In this document: piece by piece, positions 1 through 9,300 of the stretch
How the letters are laid out: each line of letters begins with the position of its first letter
Position numbering within the stretch: position 1 is the stretch's first letter
Assembly (NCBI GenBank): GCA_050084515.1
Contig: CM114273.1
Coordinates: forward strand, 6,448,001-6,512,000
Source of the DNA: Blasia pusilla
Lineage: Eukaryota > Marchantiophyta > Marchantiopsida > Blasiales
Direction of reading: 5' to 3'
Length of the DNA: 64,000 nt
Program-made: the position numbers and the translations under genes
Notes under the pieces: model-generated
What the model was told of the DNA's origin: nothing
The model's database searches: none
The model's input: the letters and a program-made list of their open reading frames with translations, nothing else

Positions 1-2239
1 AAATTTGATATTCACGCCCAATGTCATACAGTATTCTATGCAATGATACAAAAATGAATATGCACATATGGTTTTTAGATACAATTAAAGTAATCCCTAT
101 ACATAATTGAGTAGTCGAGACCTAGAGGAATAATTTGAGATAGTGTCTATGAGATATCCAAATTACTTTCATGTGTTTTTGGCCATAACAAAAAACCATC
201 CCAAAATTTTCATCAACCACCCCTAAATTCTAAAAGTGGACACATGGTATATTATCATACCTCAAGCATAATTTTAGGACCCTTTAACAATGCATCCACC
301 ATCTAGTGATATATAGAATAAGTTCAAACTATTTGAAAGCTCCGTCCTATGTAAAGCCCATCCACTTGCATCCACTTGGTATACATTAGCCTAACCTTAA
401 CAATTCACTTCTACAATAAATTCTTTCTTAGCCCACTTCCAAGAACCATACACCACTTCAAATAAGGGCCTCGTATAAGCATCTTATGACGAATAGATCA
501 ATGTTTAATGGACTTCATAGTCTCCAAAAATGCAAGTGAAGCATTTACGAGTTGCTCGGGTCCTAAAAGCTTCATATTGTATTTCTTGGCATATACCATC
601 TTTTTTTCCACAATTTCCCAAGGGCATAATTCCACTCTTTAATGCCAATATGTGACCAAGTTAGTAGCCTCATGGAGATTAGGGCTTCTTCATCTACCTA
701 CACTTTTTTGGACCAAAGGACATTAGACTTGCCTTCATCCATTCCAATACTATACAAGATGCAAGGTAGAGAATAGAAAGTTTAGGAAATTCTCTTCTAT
801 TAATATAATAGAAGAAAATAGAGAAGAGTTCTACATAAGCCAAATAGTCTATGGTTGGAATATCCCAAATCAACATTTTATATGCTCTCTTCATGGTATA
901 GTATGCATACCTATGAGTGTGCATTCAACTTCCACCTTTATAATCATAGGCAAAGACTCTACATCCCATAATCATGAGAAACGATAAATTAGATTTTTTC
1001 CCAAACTATAGCTCATAAGAAGTATTACCTTCATCAAATGCCTTCTTGGATGCCCTCTTTCAAGGAGAGTTGGATATATATAGTCTCTCCCCAATAGGAT
1101 TTCTTAATTGGAATATAATTTAAAGAGTATCTTAAGGAATGTTCCATTCTCTCCTTGCCAAACCTTGTGAGTTTCAAATTTTCTCCCTTTTTGGATCTCC
1201 ATATAAGTTGTATATGTCTTTAAAGCATTTGATGTCTCATGTTTATCCTTCATTAAGGAGAATGGTGTAAACCTTCATTAATCATAAGAAGGGTATAAAG
1301 AGTGTATGGAGTAGATCCACTTACATAAGATGGTATTGCGGTAAAATGGTCCATATAATCTTGTTCCATTCACATGGAACTTGGTACACACTTGAATTGT
1401 TCAATGGAAGTTCCTCTCTCTTATCAATATAGAACTAGTCTTCATCCTCTCTTTATTTTTTCACTACCCACATTTGGATATTTTTCATGGAAGTTGCTCC
1501 CTAAACGTACTAGTAGAATTAACTAGTACGTCATAGGACTACTTCTTTAGTGACCAGAAGTGATGCGCTAAGATTTATGCCATCTTGAATCATTTCGATA
1601 CACTTGTGACAGCTGGGGAAGCTTCGGACTAATCATGGTCAACTATCTTATAACCGCTTAGCAAGTGGAAAAAAAAGCAGGAGCCTCTAAAGGAAGACTT
1701 TGCGGTTATTCTAGATAGCAAACTGGGAGCGCCAACCATTTAACCTTGAAGTATACTTTGAAGACAAGCTTAGCTCTAAGCTACTGGAAATGCTAGTGGA
1801 TCAGAACCATATCTATTGGTGCATCCATCACCTCTTCCGAGGTGCAGAGGAGCTATCCTCAAATAATATCGAAGATCGAAGTCGTAAATAGTTACTCGAT
1901 ATTTGGAATCCACTTAAACCAAGACAGATGAGATCTTCGTGAGGATTAAACCTTTCTCCATTTGTCCAGCTTTATCGGAAAGGATCGGTGTATCCTGGGT
2001 AGCTACTTCTTGGCCTACGTAGTAGAGGCAGGGCTCAACTGTCATCCGTCGAATAGGATGGTTATGAAACATCGAAGGTCCCTCACAACTATGAAAGCGA
2101 CTCAAGTGATTTGACTAAGTCTCGAGCGCTCTAAATAAATAGTCCAAATCGGGAGAAGGCTGAGATGGGATGGGAGGTTTCTGGTTTTTTTTATCGCAAA
2201 ATTCAGATGGGTCTTCCACCCGAGGGATGAACTTCCATT
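1..2239. other. AT-rich intergenic stretch, no recognised gene
   Basis: I see only short open frames without recognisable domains on either strand. The base composition is AT-rich and resembles the 55-64 kb side of the window. Old transposon debris is possible, but no motif supports a family. Confidence 0.5.
1505..1531. repeat. short perfect palindrome
   Basis: Two 10-bp arms (ACGTACTAGT and ACTAGTACGT) flank a 7-bp centre. It is a potential hairpin with no evident gene nearby. Confidence 0.6.
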
Positions 2240-2815
2240 ATTAGTCAAGAAATGAGATTCCATAATTAATTAGATGCTTAGTGATTGGTGTCGAGACTTC
2301 CAAAACGTGTCAAATAAATAAACCAAGACGAGAGTTTAGAGTACGTTACAACGCTGGACGTGCTATGCCGCATCGTCCCAGTTGCGCCTGCAAAGTTGGG
2401 GTGCCTTCGGTTCTAATCAATTATAGTAGATCTAATCATCACTACTCAATAACATCAGAATTTCTCCTACGCTCATAACAACGAAGGCCTAATCAAACAG
2501 ATTGGAGACACGCAGTTAATGCAAAACTTTTATTCAGTAATCCGGAAATGTTTCCCTAAGTAGAAGAGAAGATTCTTTCTTGCTATATAACTTATTACGA
2601 GATTAAAGGGACACACTTCGAATGGCAATTATTACAGCAGTCAAAACCAGAAAAACTGGGCACAGTTTCTCATGGTATATTCCATTTAGTCAGTAACTTG
2701 TGGCTGAGATATAAGAGTGACTCAAGCCCCCAAAAGAAGCGAAGGCCCTCCTGCCCGGACCCGACCTCCTGCCCGCTGGTATCGCAATAAAGGACTTCCG
2801 TTGACTTCTTTCGGG

Positions 2816-3115
2816 GGTTCAAGTCGCTACTACCTCAAGTTGTTGCCTTCGGGCAGACGTCGTTATTAGAATTCTATTTCCATAAAGAACTACTATACGG
2901 CCCACAGATTGAGGATCCAAATATTCCCATCCCAAGTGACCTAAGTCCATGCGTCACAGGTGTGAAGAAGCCCCGAAAGAAGCCAACACCTGTGACGCAT
3001 GGACTTAGGTCACTAGGAAGGGGAATATTTGAATCCTCAATCTGTGTTTCCTTTCACGTTCTAATAACGACGTTTACGCCGAAGGCAACAACTTGAGGTA
3101 GTAGCGACTTGAACC
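2816..3115. repeat. fold-back inverted repeat (MITE-like or hairpin locus)
   Basis: The inner arms 2903-2963 and 2986-3046 are near-perfect reverse complements over 61 bp around a 22-bp loop. The pairing extends outward with small indels to 2816 and 3115, where GTCGCTACTACCTCAAG is matched by CTTGAGGTAGTAGCGAC. The right arm end is followed by a second tandem copy of its outer part (about 3150-3205). Such a structure could be a non-autonomous fold-back element or a small-RNA precursor. The sequence does not distinguish these. Confidence 0.8.
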
Positions 3116-4491
3116 GTATATCTATCTCTTGATGAGAAGTATTGAGAGCAACAACTTGAGGTAGTAGCGACTTGAACCCTATATCTTTCTCTTGATGAGA
3201 AGTACTGAGAGTCACATATATAGAATATTGAGTGGTTCTCTTGGTGGATAATTAGGTGATTGCATCCACAAATCCAAGACAATGGTGGGTTATGGGCGGG
3301 TCAGGCGCAAAATTTTCACGATCCGTGGGTTATGCAAGGGAACAATAAATAGGAGTTCCAAGCTGGCTCGCTGGTAGACTTAGTATTTCAGACTCTTCGG
3401 TCATGCTTTTCAATGTCCTTATACATGTCCTTAGGAAGGAAGTTCATTCCTAAACTTCACAAGAATATCGCACTGTTGACTTCCTTCGGATGGGCAACGA
3501 CCAAACTTTCACTTGTGGCGTGGATCTCTTCCTCATGGGGAATTTTTGTTTCTCCCTGGAGTAACATTCCACTATGTTCGTGAGAACCGGGGCTACGTGT
3601 TGAGCTAGCCGGATTCGGTTTTTCAATTACCGGCCGGAGCTGGAAATGTACAGGCTCTCACTAAAAAACTACCGGAACCTGGTTCGAAGTGGTCCTTCGT
3701 AAGAAACGACACACACGTTCTAAGTTTCCAAAATTGGAAGGGATCAACTCGCATCACCTCGCAGCTCGAGTCCATGAAACAAAATGTTAACCAAAGCTTT
3801 CCCGCCAGACACGGGAGTAGATGGTTCTTGCACGAATTCTAAAACGGACACGTGGAAATATTACATGAGATGTGATGACACGTAAGAGTATTGCTTCCGA
3901 TATTTGGGCGCATACTCCAAAAGTTTTTCTCTTATGATGAGGCTCCGTGCAAATATATCTCTTGCAGATTTGTAATTTTCCCGTTCTGTGCACGATTTAA
4001 TTTTTATGTTTTAAAATTAAAACTTCTGCGTCTCCTCTTTTCTGCCTCGTCTCTCCAGAGAAGCCAGAGTTTCCGTAATATGTGAGCAAGGATATAAGAA
4101 GAACGTCAACCGAAGCACGGAAAATAAGTCATGATTCATGAAATATTCAGGGCCAGGTCACACACAAGACTTCCGAAGATCGATGCTTCGTTCTGACTAC
4201 AGTTGCAGAATCTCAACCGTACACTCTCAAAACTCACCCTTGGAAGATCGGAGACTCTTTCTTGATCAAATGTAGACTCACTGTTAGTTGAGTAAGAATC
4301 TCAAATAGTGCATCCCACAGGCAACGTACAGTCCAGCAAGTAAGACATGTTTGAAATGTCCCAAAAGTTCTAATCTCCAAAAGAAGCGATTCGAGTTGAC
4401 TCTCAAAACTTATAGTTTTTGCATCCGGATTCAGCGTTCTGCGGTGTCTGCTACATCCCATAGTTTCAGTCTTCATCAGAGAGCAAACATG

Positions 4492-4500
4492 TATATAAAG
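4492..4500 (+). promoter_or_regulatory. TATA box of germin-like gene 1
   Basis: TATATAAAG lies about 170 bp before the chosen ATG and about 75 bp before the short upstream ORF. The equivalent position in the other two germin-like genes also carries a TATA element. Confidence 0.7.
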
Positions 4501-4567
4501 CTCGGCTCGGAATTATAAGTCACCACTTATCCTGCTAACGCATTAAGTTTGGTCGAGTTCTGACTAC

Positions 4568-4600
4568 ATGCTTACAAGTTGTGGTGACCAGTGTCAATAG
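4568..4600 (+). CDS. upstream ORF of germin-like gene 1 (10 codons)
   Basis: ATG to TAG encodes MLTSCGDQCQ. It lies between the TATA box and the main ATG and does not overlap the main CDS. The equivalent ORF before gene 2 encodes MLTSCGELCQ, and gene 3 has a shorter MLTSTR. Conservation of the start and first four codons in all three leaders suggests a translational control element. It could also be plain paralogy. Confidence 0.45.
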   Translation: MLTSCGDQCQ

Positions 4601-4662
4601 ATCTCCGCCACTTTATTCGCTTCATTGTGCCAGAGAGATCTGTCTCACCTCCACGAGTTGTC

Positions 4663-5283
4663 ATGGATTCTCAAAAGTTCCTTCTAGTCACTATTGTTTC
4701 TGCTTTGGCAGTACTGCAAAACTGTGGCGTGCTGGCCAGCGATCCGGAGCTCACCACCGACTTCGCCGTCCCACCTGGTGTGAATATCTCCACCCTCAAT
4801 GGGAACTTTTTCACCTACACCGGTCTCAGAAGAGGACCCAGCCCTGCACCAGGACAGCAAGCTTCCCTCAAAGCGACTGTGAACGAGTTCCCAGCCCTGC
4901 AGGGGCTGGGAATTTCCTTCATCCTCATGTACTTTAATCCGGGGGGCGTTCTCGCGCCTCACTTTCATCCTCGCGGGTCCAAGCTGATCTACGTCATTCA
5001 AGGAAATCTGACGGTGGGATTCGTCGACACCACCAACAAGCAGTACAATCAGACTTTGATGGAGGGCGACTGCTTCGTGGTGCCGAGAGCTATGGTGCAC
5101 TACATGGCAAGCTTGACCTCCACGGTGGTAACGAAAGTGATATTCTCTTTCAGTAGCTCGAACCCGGGAACTCTTTTCATTCCCCAGTCCGTCTTTGGGT
5201 CATACATTCCCGATGCAGTTCTGACTGCGTCGTTCCAGGTTAACGCATCGATCATTCACACGCTGGAAGCCCCATATTATTAA
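4663..5283 (+). CDS. germin-like cupin protein 1, secreted
   Basis: A 206-residue germin-like protein: signal peptide (about residues 1-25), then a single cupin domain. The cupin signature GGVLAPHFHPRGSK (94-107) and the second motif EGDCFVVPRAMVH (134-146) are clear. H100, H102 and H146 match three of the usual four metal ligands, but the position normally glutamate is K107. The N-terminal cysteine pair of typical germins is absent (DFA instead of DFC). Asn-X-Ser/Thr sites lie at 41, 115 and 194. Germins are extracellular, often manganese-bound, with oxalate oxidase or superoxide dismutase activity in some members; with Lys at the ligand position neither can be assumed here. The start at 4663 gives a clean signal peptide and agrees with the paralogues. 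The frame is open upstream to 4591, but without an earlier ATG. No intron. Confidence 0.93.
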   Translation: MDSQKFLLVTIVSALAVLQNCGVLASDPELTTDFAVPPGVNISTLNGNFFTYTGLRRGPSPAPGQQASLKATVNEFPALQGLGISFILMYFNPGGVLAPHFHPRGSKLIYVIQGNLTVGFVDTTNKQYNQTLMEGDCFVVPRAMVHYMASLTSTVVTKVIFSFSSSNPGTLFIPQSVFGSYIPDAVLTASFQVNASIIHTLEAPYY

Positions 5284-5330
5284 TGGTGATGGGGTGGCAT
5301 GGCCTCGCCTCAGAGAGACTGGGCTTCAAG

Positions 5331-5336
5331 AATAAA
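5331..5336 (+). terminator. polyadenylation signal of germin-like gene 1
   Basis: AATAAA lies 48 bp after the stop codon. The same CAAGAATAAAA context follows gene 2, which supports it as the cleavage and polyadenylation signal. Confidence 0.55.
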
Positions 5337-5408
5337 AAGGTTTGTACTCGAGGAATCGTAGCTTTCCAGGGGCACTAGAAATATACATTTTCACGCATTA
5401 GTATGGAG

Positions 5409-5433
5409 CTCTGGAAGCTCCGTACTATTGCAG
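5409..5433 (+). pseudogene. vestigial copy of the germin-like 3' coding end
   Basis: CTGGAAGCTCCGTACTA matches the last codons of the gene (LEAPYY) about 130 bp beyond its stop. Similar fragments follow genes 2 and 3. They may be remains of an older tandem gene end or of an unequal crossover. Confidence 0.45.
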
Positions 5434-5560
5434 TGGTTCATTATTAGATCTAAGCTGATATCAGTCACGATGGTAGATCTTCACTGTATGAGGTGAGTGA
5501 GTTGATCTAGATTAGTTTACAAAGTCGAATGAGGGAGTGGCTGAAAATGTACTGCCATGG

Positions 5561-6639
5561 CAAGTGGCACGATAGTTCATCTCGATTATCGAGCATATTG
5601 TAATACAGCAGTTATTTTTGTTTAAAAGGAAGTCCCATTTCTTCAGACGTTGTGTTGATAAAATCAGGGAGCTATGACTTCTAGTGTTCCATTCACTACA
5701 CGCATATTCCTCTTCAGCATAATAAAATTTGTTTTTGAGATCCACAACTATGATTTGAGCTCTGATGCTGATTGTTTTAAAATATAATTACTTTTCTCAA
5801 CACAAAGCACGAGAGCACGTAAATAGTGCAAAGACGTTACATGTACACGAGAGTGGCCCTCAACTCCGAGCCATTATAAAGTGTTTTTTCAGTGCACCAT
5901 TCTTAACATCTGGAATGAATGTTCATGAATGTGCGCTTCTGAAGGCTCTTGCATCATGGTTACTTATAAATCAAGTAAGCAAATAGCAGGGAGTTTGACC
6001 ATTCGTCTTTTCATTTCGTATCTTTTCAACTCCAAGTAGAACTTGGAGTTGAAAAGTAGAACTTGAAACCTTAGCCCCTCCTCGGGAGGTAGGATCGATG
6101 AATAGAATCGTTTCGACTTCACATTCATCTCTCTTCTGCTCCTAAGTAGTAGTTGAGCCAGATCTCTGTAGATGGACTGTGGAGGTCGGAAAGAGTTTTG
6201 CTGTCTTCTAATGAACTCGTGATACTTACAGACTTCTAATGAGCTCAGGAATGCATCAGCACGTCACCTTTTATGCAGACCGCATATCACATTCTATAGC
6301 GAACCTCGTTGCTCCCCAATGCTGTCATGTCGATGTCGAGGATCTGTGTGTCGGTTCTCCTCTGCAGTGCCATGTCAGCCAGAGAGCTCCCCACACTGAA
6401 AATCGAGGCGAAGCTATTTGAATATTTTCGGCTAGTGGACCCTTCAACGCTCCAGAATGTTTGCATTGCCTTCCATACCCTCAACGCGATCTGGAAAAGA
6501 ACTACGCCACATTTCGATGTCCACCCCTTATGAACCGATTATACGTTAGTAAATTTGATATAAAAAAACAGAAGTTAGGTCGTAGAGAATGAAAGAGTTT
6601 GTTGAGACATGGTTGACTTCGAAATATTTATTTATTCAA
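5561..6639. other. intergenic spacer between duplication units
   Basis: No coding region is recognised. The clearest structure is a perfect hairpin at 6022-6056: 16-bp arms of CTTTTCAACTCCAAGT with a 3-nt loop. Confidence 0.5.
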
Positions 6640-8237
6640 TTGCGAGATTAAATTGGGTCTTACTCACCATTAATGAGATAACAAATGTGATTCAATAATT
6701 AATTAGATGTTTATCAAGTGGTGTCGGGACCTGCCCAAAAGATGCCAACGAAATGAAACGGGACGAAAGTTTCAGTTTCATGATGCGGGACAAGACTTGC
6801 GATACACTCTGAAATCGGGAGTGGCACCCATTAAATACCTTTGCCAAATTCGGGTGCTGTTATCCTCAATGATGAAAAAAAATTCGGACGATTGGCCCTA
6901 GCTCTACTAGGGTGGAGTCCATGTTTAATAATCATGTTAATAGTGCCCCTGTTCGTTAAACTGTGGGTCAGATCTCAAATCAAATACGAAGATTACTAGC
7001 GTAATAAAGCTCATACTGAAGATGATAAACAAAGCCACTGCAATCTATAGTCATTGAAACCTTCAGTCATTGAAATATATCTTATTCCGTATTTGGGGTA
7101 TGTTTCTCTAACTCAGAAAATAGGATATCTCGTTGGGCATTTGCTACACCGGTCCGAACCATAATATCAGGGAAGAGTTTTCTCCTATTACATTTTGCGT
7201 TAGTTACGAGTGGATGAGACCTAAGAGTGAGTCAAACTCGAAGGCGAGTCCACACTTTTGAAATGCAAATCTGGGCTCGAGACGTTTGTGCTTGGGAGGG
7301 TGCGGTAAAACCATTAGGAAGAGAATGTGTGGATGCTGAATCCTTGAGCTCTTCCCACTAGTTCACTTGGCACTTCACGGAGTCCTGAAGAAGTCCCGTG
7401 GAAGAAACGTTCACACGTTAGAACTAGAAAGAATCGAACTGGATATTCGTGGAGATCCGCATCACCGCGCGCGTTCATGAACCAAAACGTTAACTAACCA
7501 TTTCCGCCAGCCAGGCGAGTTCTTGCTTCTTCTAAGCTATCTACGCAGCACAAGTGAAAAAAAAACTTTTGAGTATTTTCTCCAGATGTGAAAAGGTGTA
7601 AGACTGGTAAATTCCCACACTTATTCTGATAGTCCACCAATTTTATTTCCGTGTATCAAAAATAAATCTCCATCCATCCTGGAGTAAAACGCAGAACGGA
7701 GGCTCTTTCAACCAGGCTGCAGGAAGATAGGGATCCAATCCAATCCTTGAATATATCCAGGTGCCAATTACCTCAGCTTGCAGCTGACGCAAATTTGGAA
7801 TTATACTATTTTTGGGATGGTAGCTGAATTGGGGGCACTTTGGGTTTACTGGACAAGAAAAGAGTCCCAAACAGACCACGAAATGTTAGTCAAGATTCAT
7901 GAAACATCCAGGCTCATACACGATATGTCCGAAGATGGATGATTAACGATGATTTCTATTTCAGAAACTCAACCGAATACTTCCAAAACTCACCCTTCAA
8001 CGATTTGATACTTTTTCCTGGTTAAATATAGACTCGATGTCAGTTGAAACAGAATCTCAAAAAGTGCATCCCATAGGCCACGTACAGTTCAGCAAGTACG
8101 ACATGTGGGAGCATTTCCAGAAGTGCTGCTCTCCAAGACATTTGAGTTGACTCTGGGCCGTTTTGTCTGCATGCTGATTAGCTGCTCCACGGTCTCCGTT
8201 GTAGAACAAAGGCTCACTCTTCAGCAGAAATAATGCA

Positions 8238-8245
8238 TATATATA
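8238..8245 (+). promoter_or_regulatory. TATA box of germin-like gene 2
   Basis: TATATATA lies at the position aligned with the gene 1 TATA box. The preceding 200 bp are recognisably related to the gene 1 promoter, for example the shared GTGCATCCCA and CACGTACAG/AACGTACAG blocks. Confidence 0.65.
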
Positions 8246-8315
8246 CAGCTCAGATCTCCAGCCTGAGACACCGCTTCTACTCCTAGCGCATTGAGCTTGT
8301 CCGAGTTCTACTTAC

Positions 8316-8348
8316 ATGCTCACGAGTTGTGGTGAGCTGTGCCAATAG
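8316..8348 (+). CDS. upstream ORF of germin-like gene 2 (10 codons)
   Basis: Encodes MLTSCGELCQ with a TAG stop, same length and position as the gene 1 upstream ORF. Two conservative-looking differences separate the two peptides. Confidence 0.45.
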   Translation: MLTSCGELCQ

Positions 8349-8406
8349 ATCTTCGCCGCTTTATTCGAGCTTTGCCACATCAATCTGTCGCATTTCGAGA
8401 ATTGCA

Positions 8407-9024
8407 ATGGATTACCAAAAGTTTCTTCTAGTCGCCTTTGTTTCTGCTTTGGCAGTGCTCTCCAACTGTGGCGTGCTGGCCAGCGATCCGGAGCTCACCA
8501 CCGACTTCGCCGTCCCACCTGGTGTGAATATCTCCTCCCTCAATGGGAACTTTTTCACCTACACCGGTCTCAGAAGAGGACCCAGCCCTGCACCAGGACA
8601 GCAAGCTTCCCTCAAAGCGACTGTGAACGAGTTCCCAGCCCTGCAGGGGCTGGGAATTTCCTTCATCCTCATGTACTTTAATCCGGGGGGCGTTCTCGCG
8701 CCTCACTTTCATCCTCGCGGGTCCAAGCTGATCTACGTCATTCAAGGAAATCTGACGGTGGGATTCGTCGACACCACCAACAAGCAGTACAATCAGACTT
8801 TGATGGAGGGCGACTGCTTCGTGGTGCCGAGAGCTATGGTGCACTACATGGCAAGCTTGACCTCCACGGTGGTAACGAAAGTGATATTCTCTTTCAGTAG
8901 CTCGAACCCGGGAACTCTTTTCATTCCCCAGTCCGTCTTTGGGTCATACATTCCCGATGCAGTTCTGACTGCGTCGTTCCAGGTTAACGCATCGATCATT
9001 CACACGCTGGAAGCCCCGTACTAA
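8407..9024 (+). CDS. germin-like cupin protein 2, secreted
   Basis: A 205-residue paralogue of the gene at 4663. The signal peptide differs at several positions. From about residue 22 to the end the proteins are almost identical: one Thr/Ser difference near residue 44 and loss of the last Tyr. H100, H102 and H146 are kept, K107 replaces the ligand glutamate, and the N-terminal cysteines are missing. The Asn that usually closes the second cupin motif is Ser here and in gene 1. The near-identity reaches silent positions while both flanks are diverged, which suggests gene conversion or purging between the two copies. Start chosen by alignment with gene 1. No intron. Confidence 0.93.
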   Translation: MDYQKFLLVAFVSALAVLSNCGVLASDPELTTDFAVPPGVNISSLNGNFFTYTGLRRGPSPAPGQQASLKATVNEFPALQGLGISFILMYFNPGGVLAPHFHPRGSKLIYVIQGNLTVGFVDTTNKQYNQTLMEGDCFVVPRAMVHYMASLTSTVVTKVIFSFSSSNPGTLFIPQSVFGSYIPDAVLTASFQVNASIIHTLEAPY

Positions 9025-9083
9025 TAATTGGGGAAGTGTGCTTGTGCTGGCATCGCCTCGCCACAGTCAAAGTGGGTTTCAAG

Positions 9084-9089
9084 AATAAA
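9084..9089 (+). terminator. polyadenylation signal of germin-like gene 2
   Basis: AATAAA lies 60 bp after the stop, in the same CAAGAATAAAA context as gene 1. Confidence 0.55.
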
Positions 9090-9170
9090 ATGGTTTCTTC
9101 TCGAGGAATTTTAGCTTTGTGGTCTAGCCAGTGTAGTGGCAGCAGCTTCATACATTCTCACCCTTCATTG

Positions 9171-9196
9171 ATTCACACTTTGGAAGCTCTGTACTG
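9171..9196 (+). pseudogene. vestigial copy of the germin-like 3' coding end
   Basis: ATTCACACTTTGGAAGCTCT continues to GTACTGG. It would encode IHTLEALYW, a decayed match to the IHTLEAPY terminus about 150 bp upstream. Confidence 0.5.
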
Positions 9197-9300
9197 GTGT
9201 ATATCAGTCGCTATGTTCGAGCCTCACATTATGAGGTGAGTGAGGTGATAGTTCATTTAGATTTTCTTTTCAAAGTCTAATGAGTCATTAACTCAAAATG

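Larger units (their letters stand above)
2240..5560 (+). repeat. segmental tandem duplication, unit I (germin-like locus 1)
   Basis: This segment and 6640-9300 share the same succession of blocks. Around 2255 and 6690 both have AATAATTAATTAGATG-like sequence followed by a related run ending near GTGTCG(A/G)GAC. Around 3750 and 7470 both have a CATGAA(A/C)CAAAA(T/C)GTTAAC block. Around 4250 and 8000 the proximal promoters match. Then come the germin-like genes themselves. The fold-back at 2816-3115 has no counterpart in unit II, so it arrived after the duplication or was lost from one copy. Boundaries are approximate, judged by eye. Confidence 0.65.
6640..9300 (+). repeat. segmental tandem duplication, unit II (germin-like locus 2)
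   Basis: Second copy of the block order described for 2240-5560. Upstream flanks and leaders have diverged clearly. The coding core from about 8468 to 9015 is almost identical to that of unit I, so similarity is very uneven along the unit. Confidence 0.65.

Noticed and set aside
4684-5100. A 138-codon minus-strand open frame across germin-like gene 1, with a near-identical one across gene 2 (8428-8844).
   Set aside because: It is the antisense of a strongly conserved coding sequence; its conservation follows from the plus-strand gene, and it shows no domain or signal of its own.
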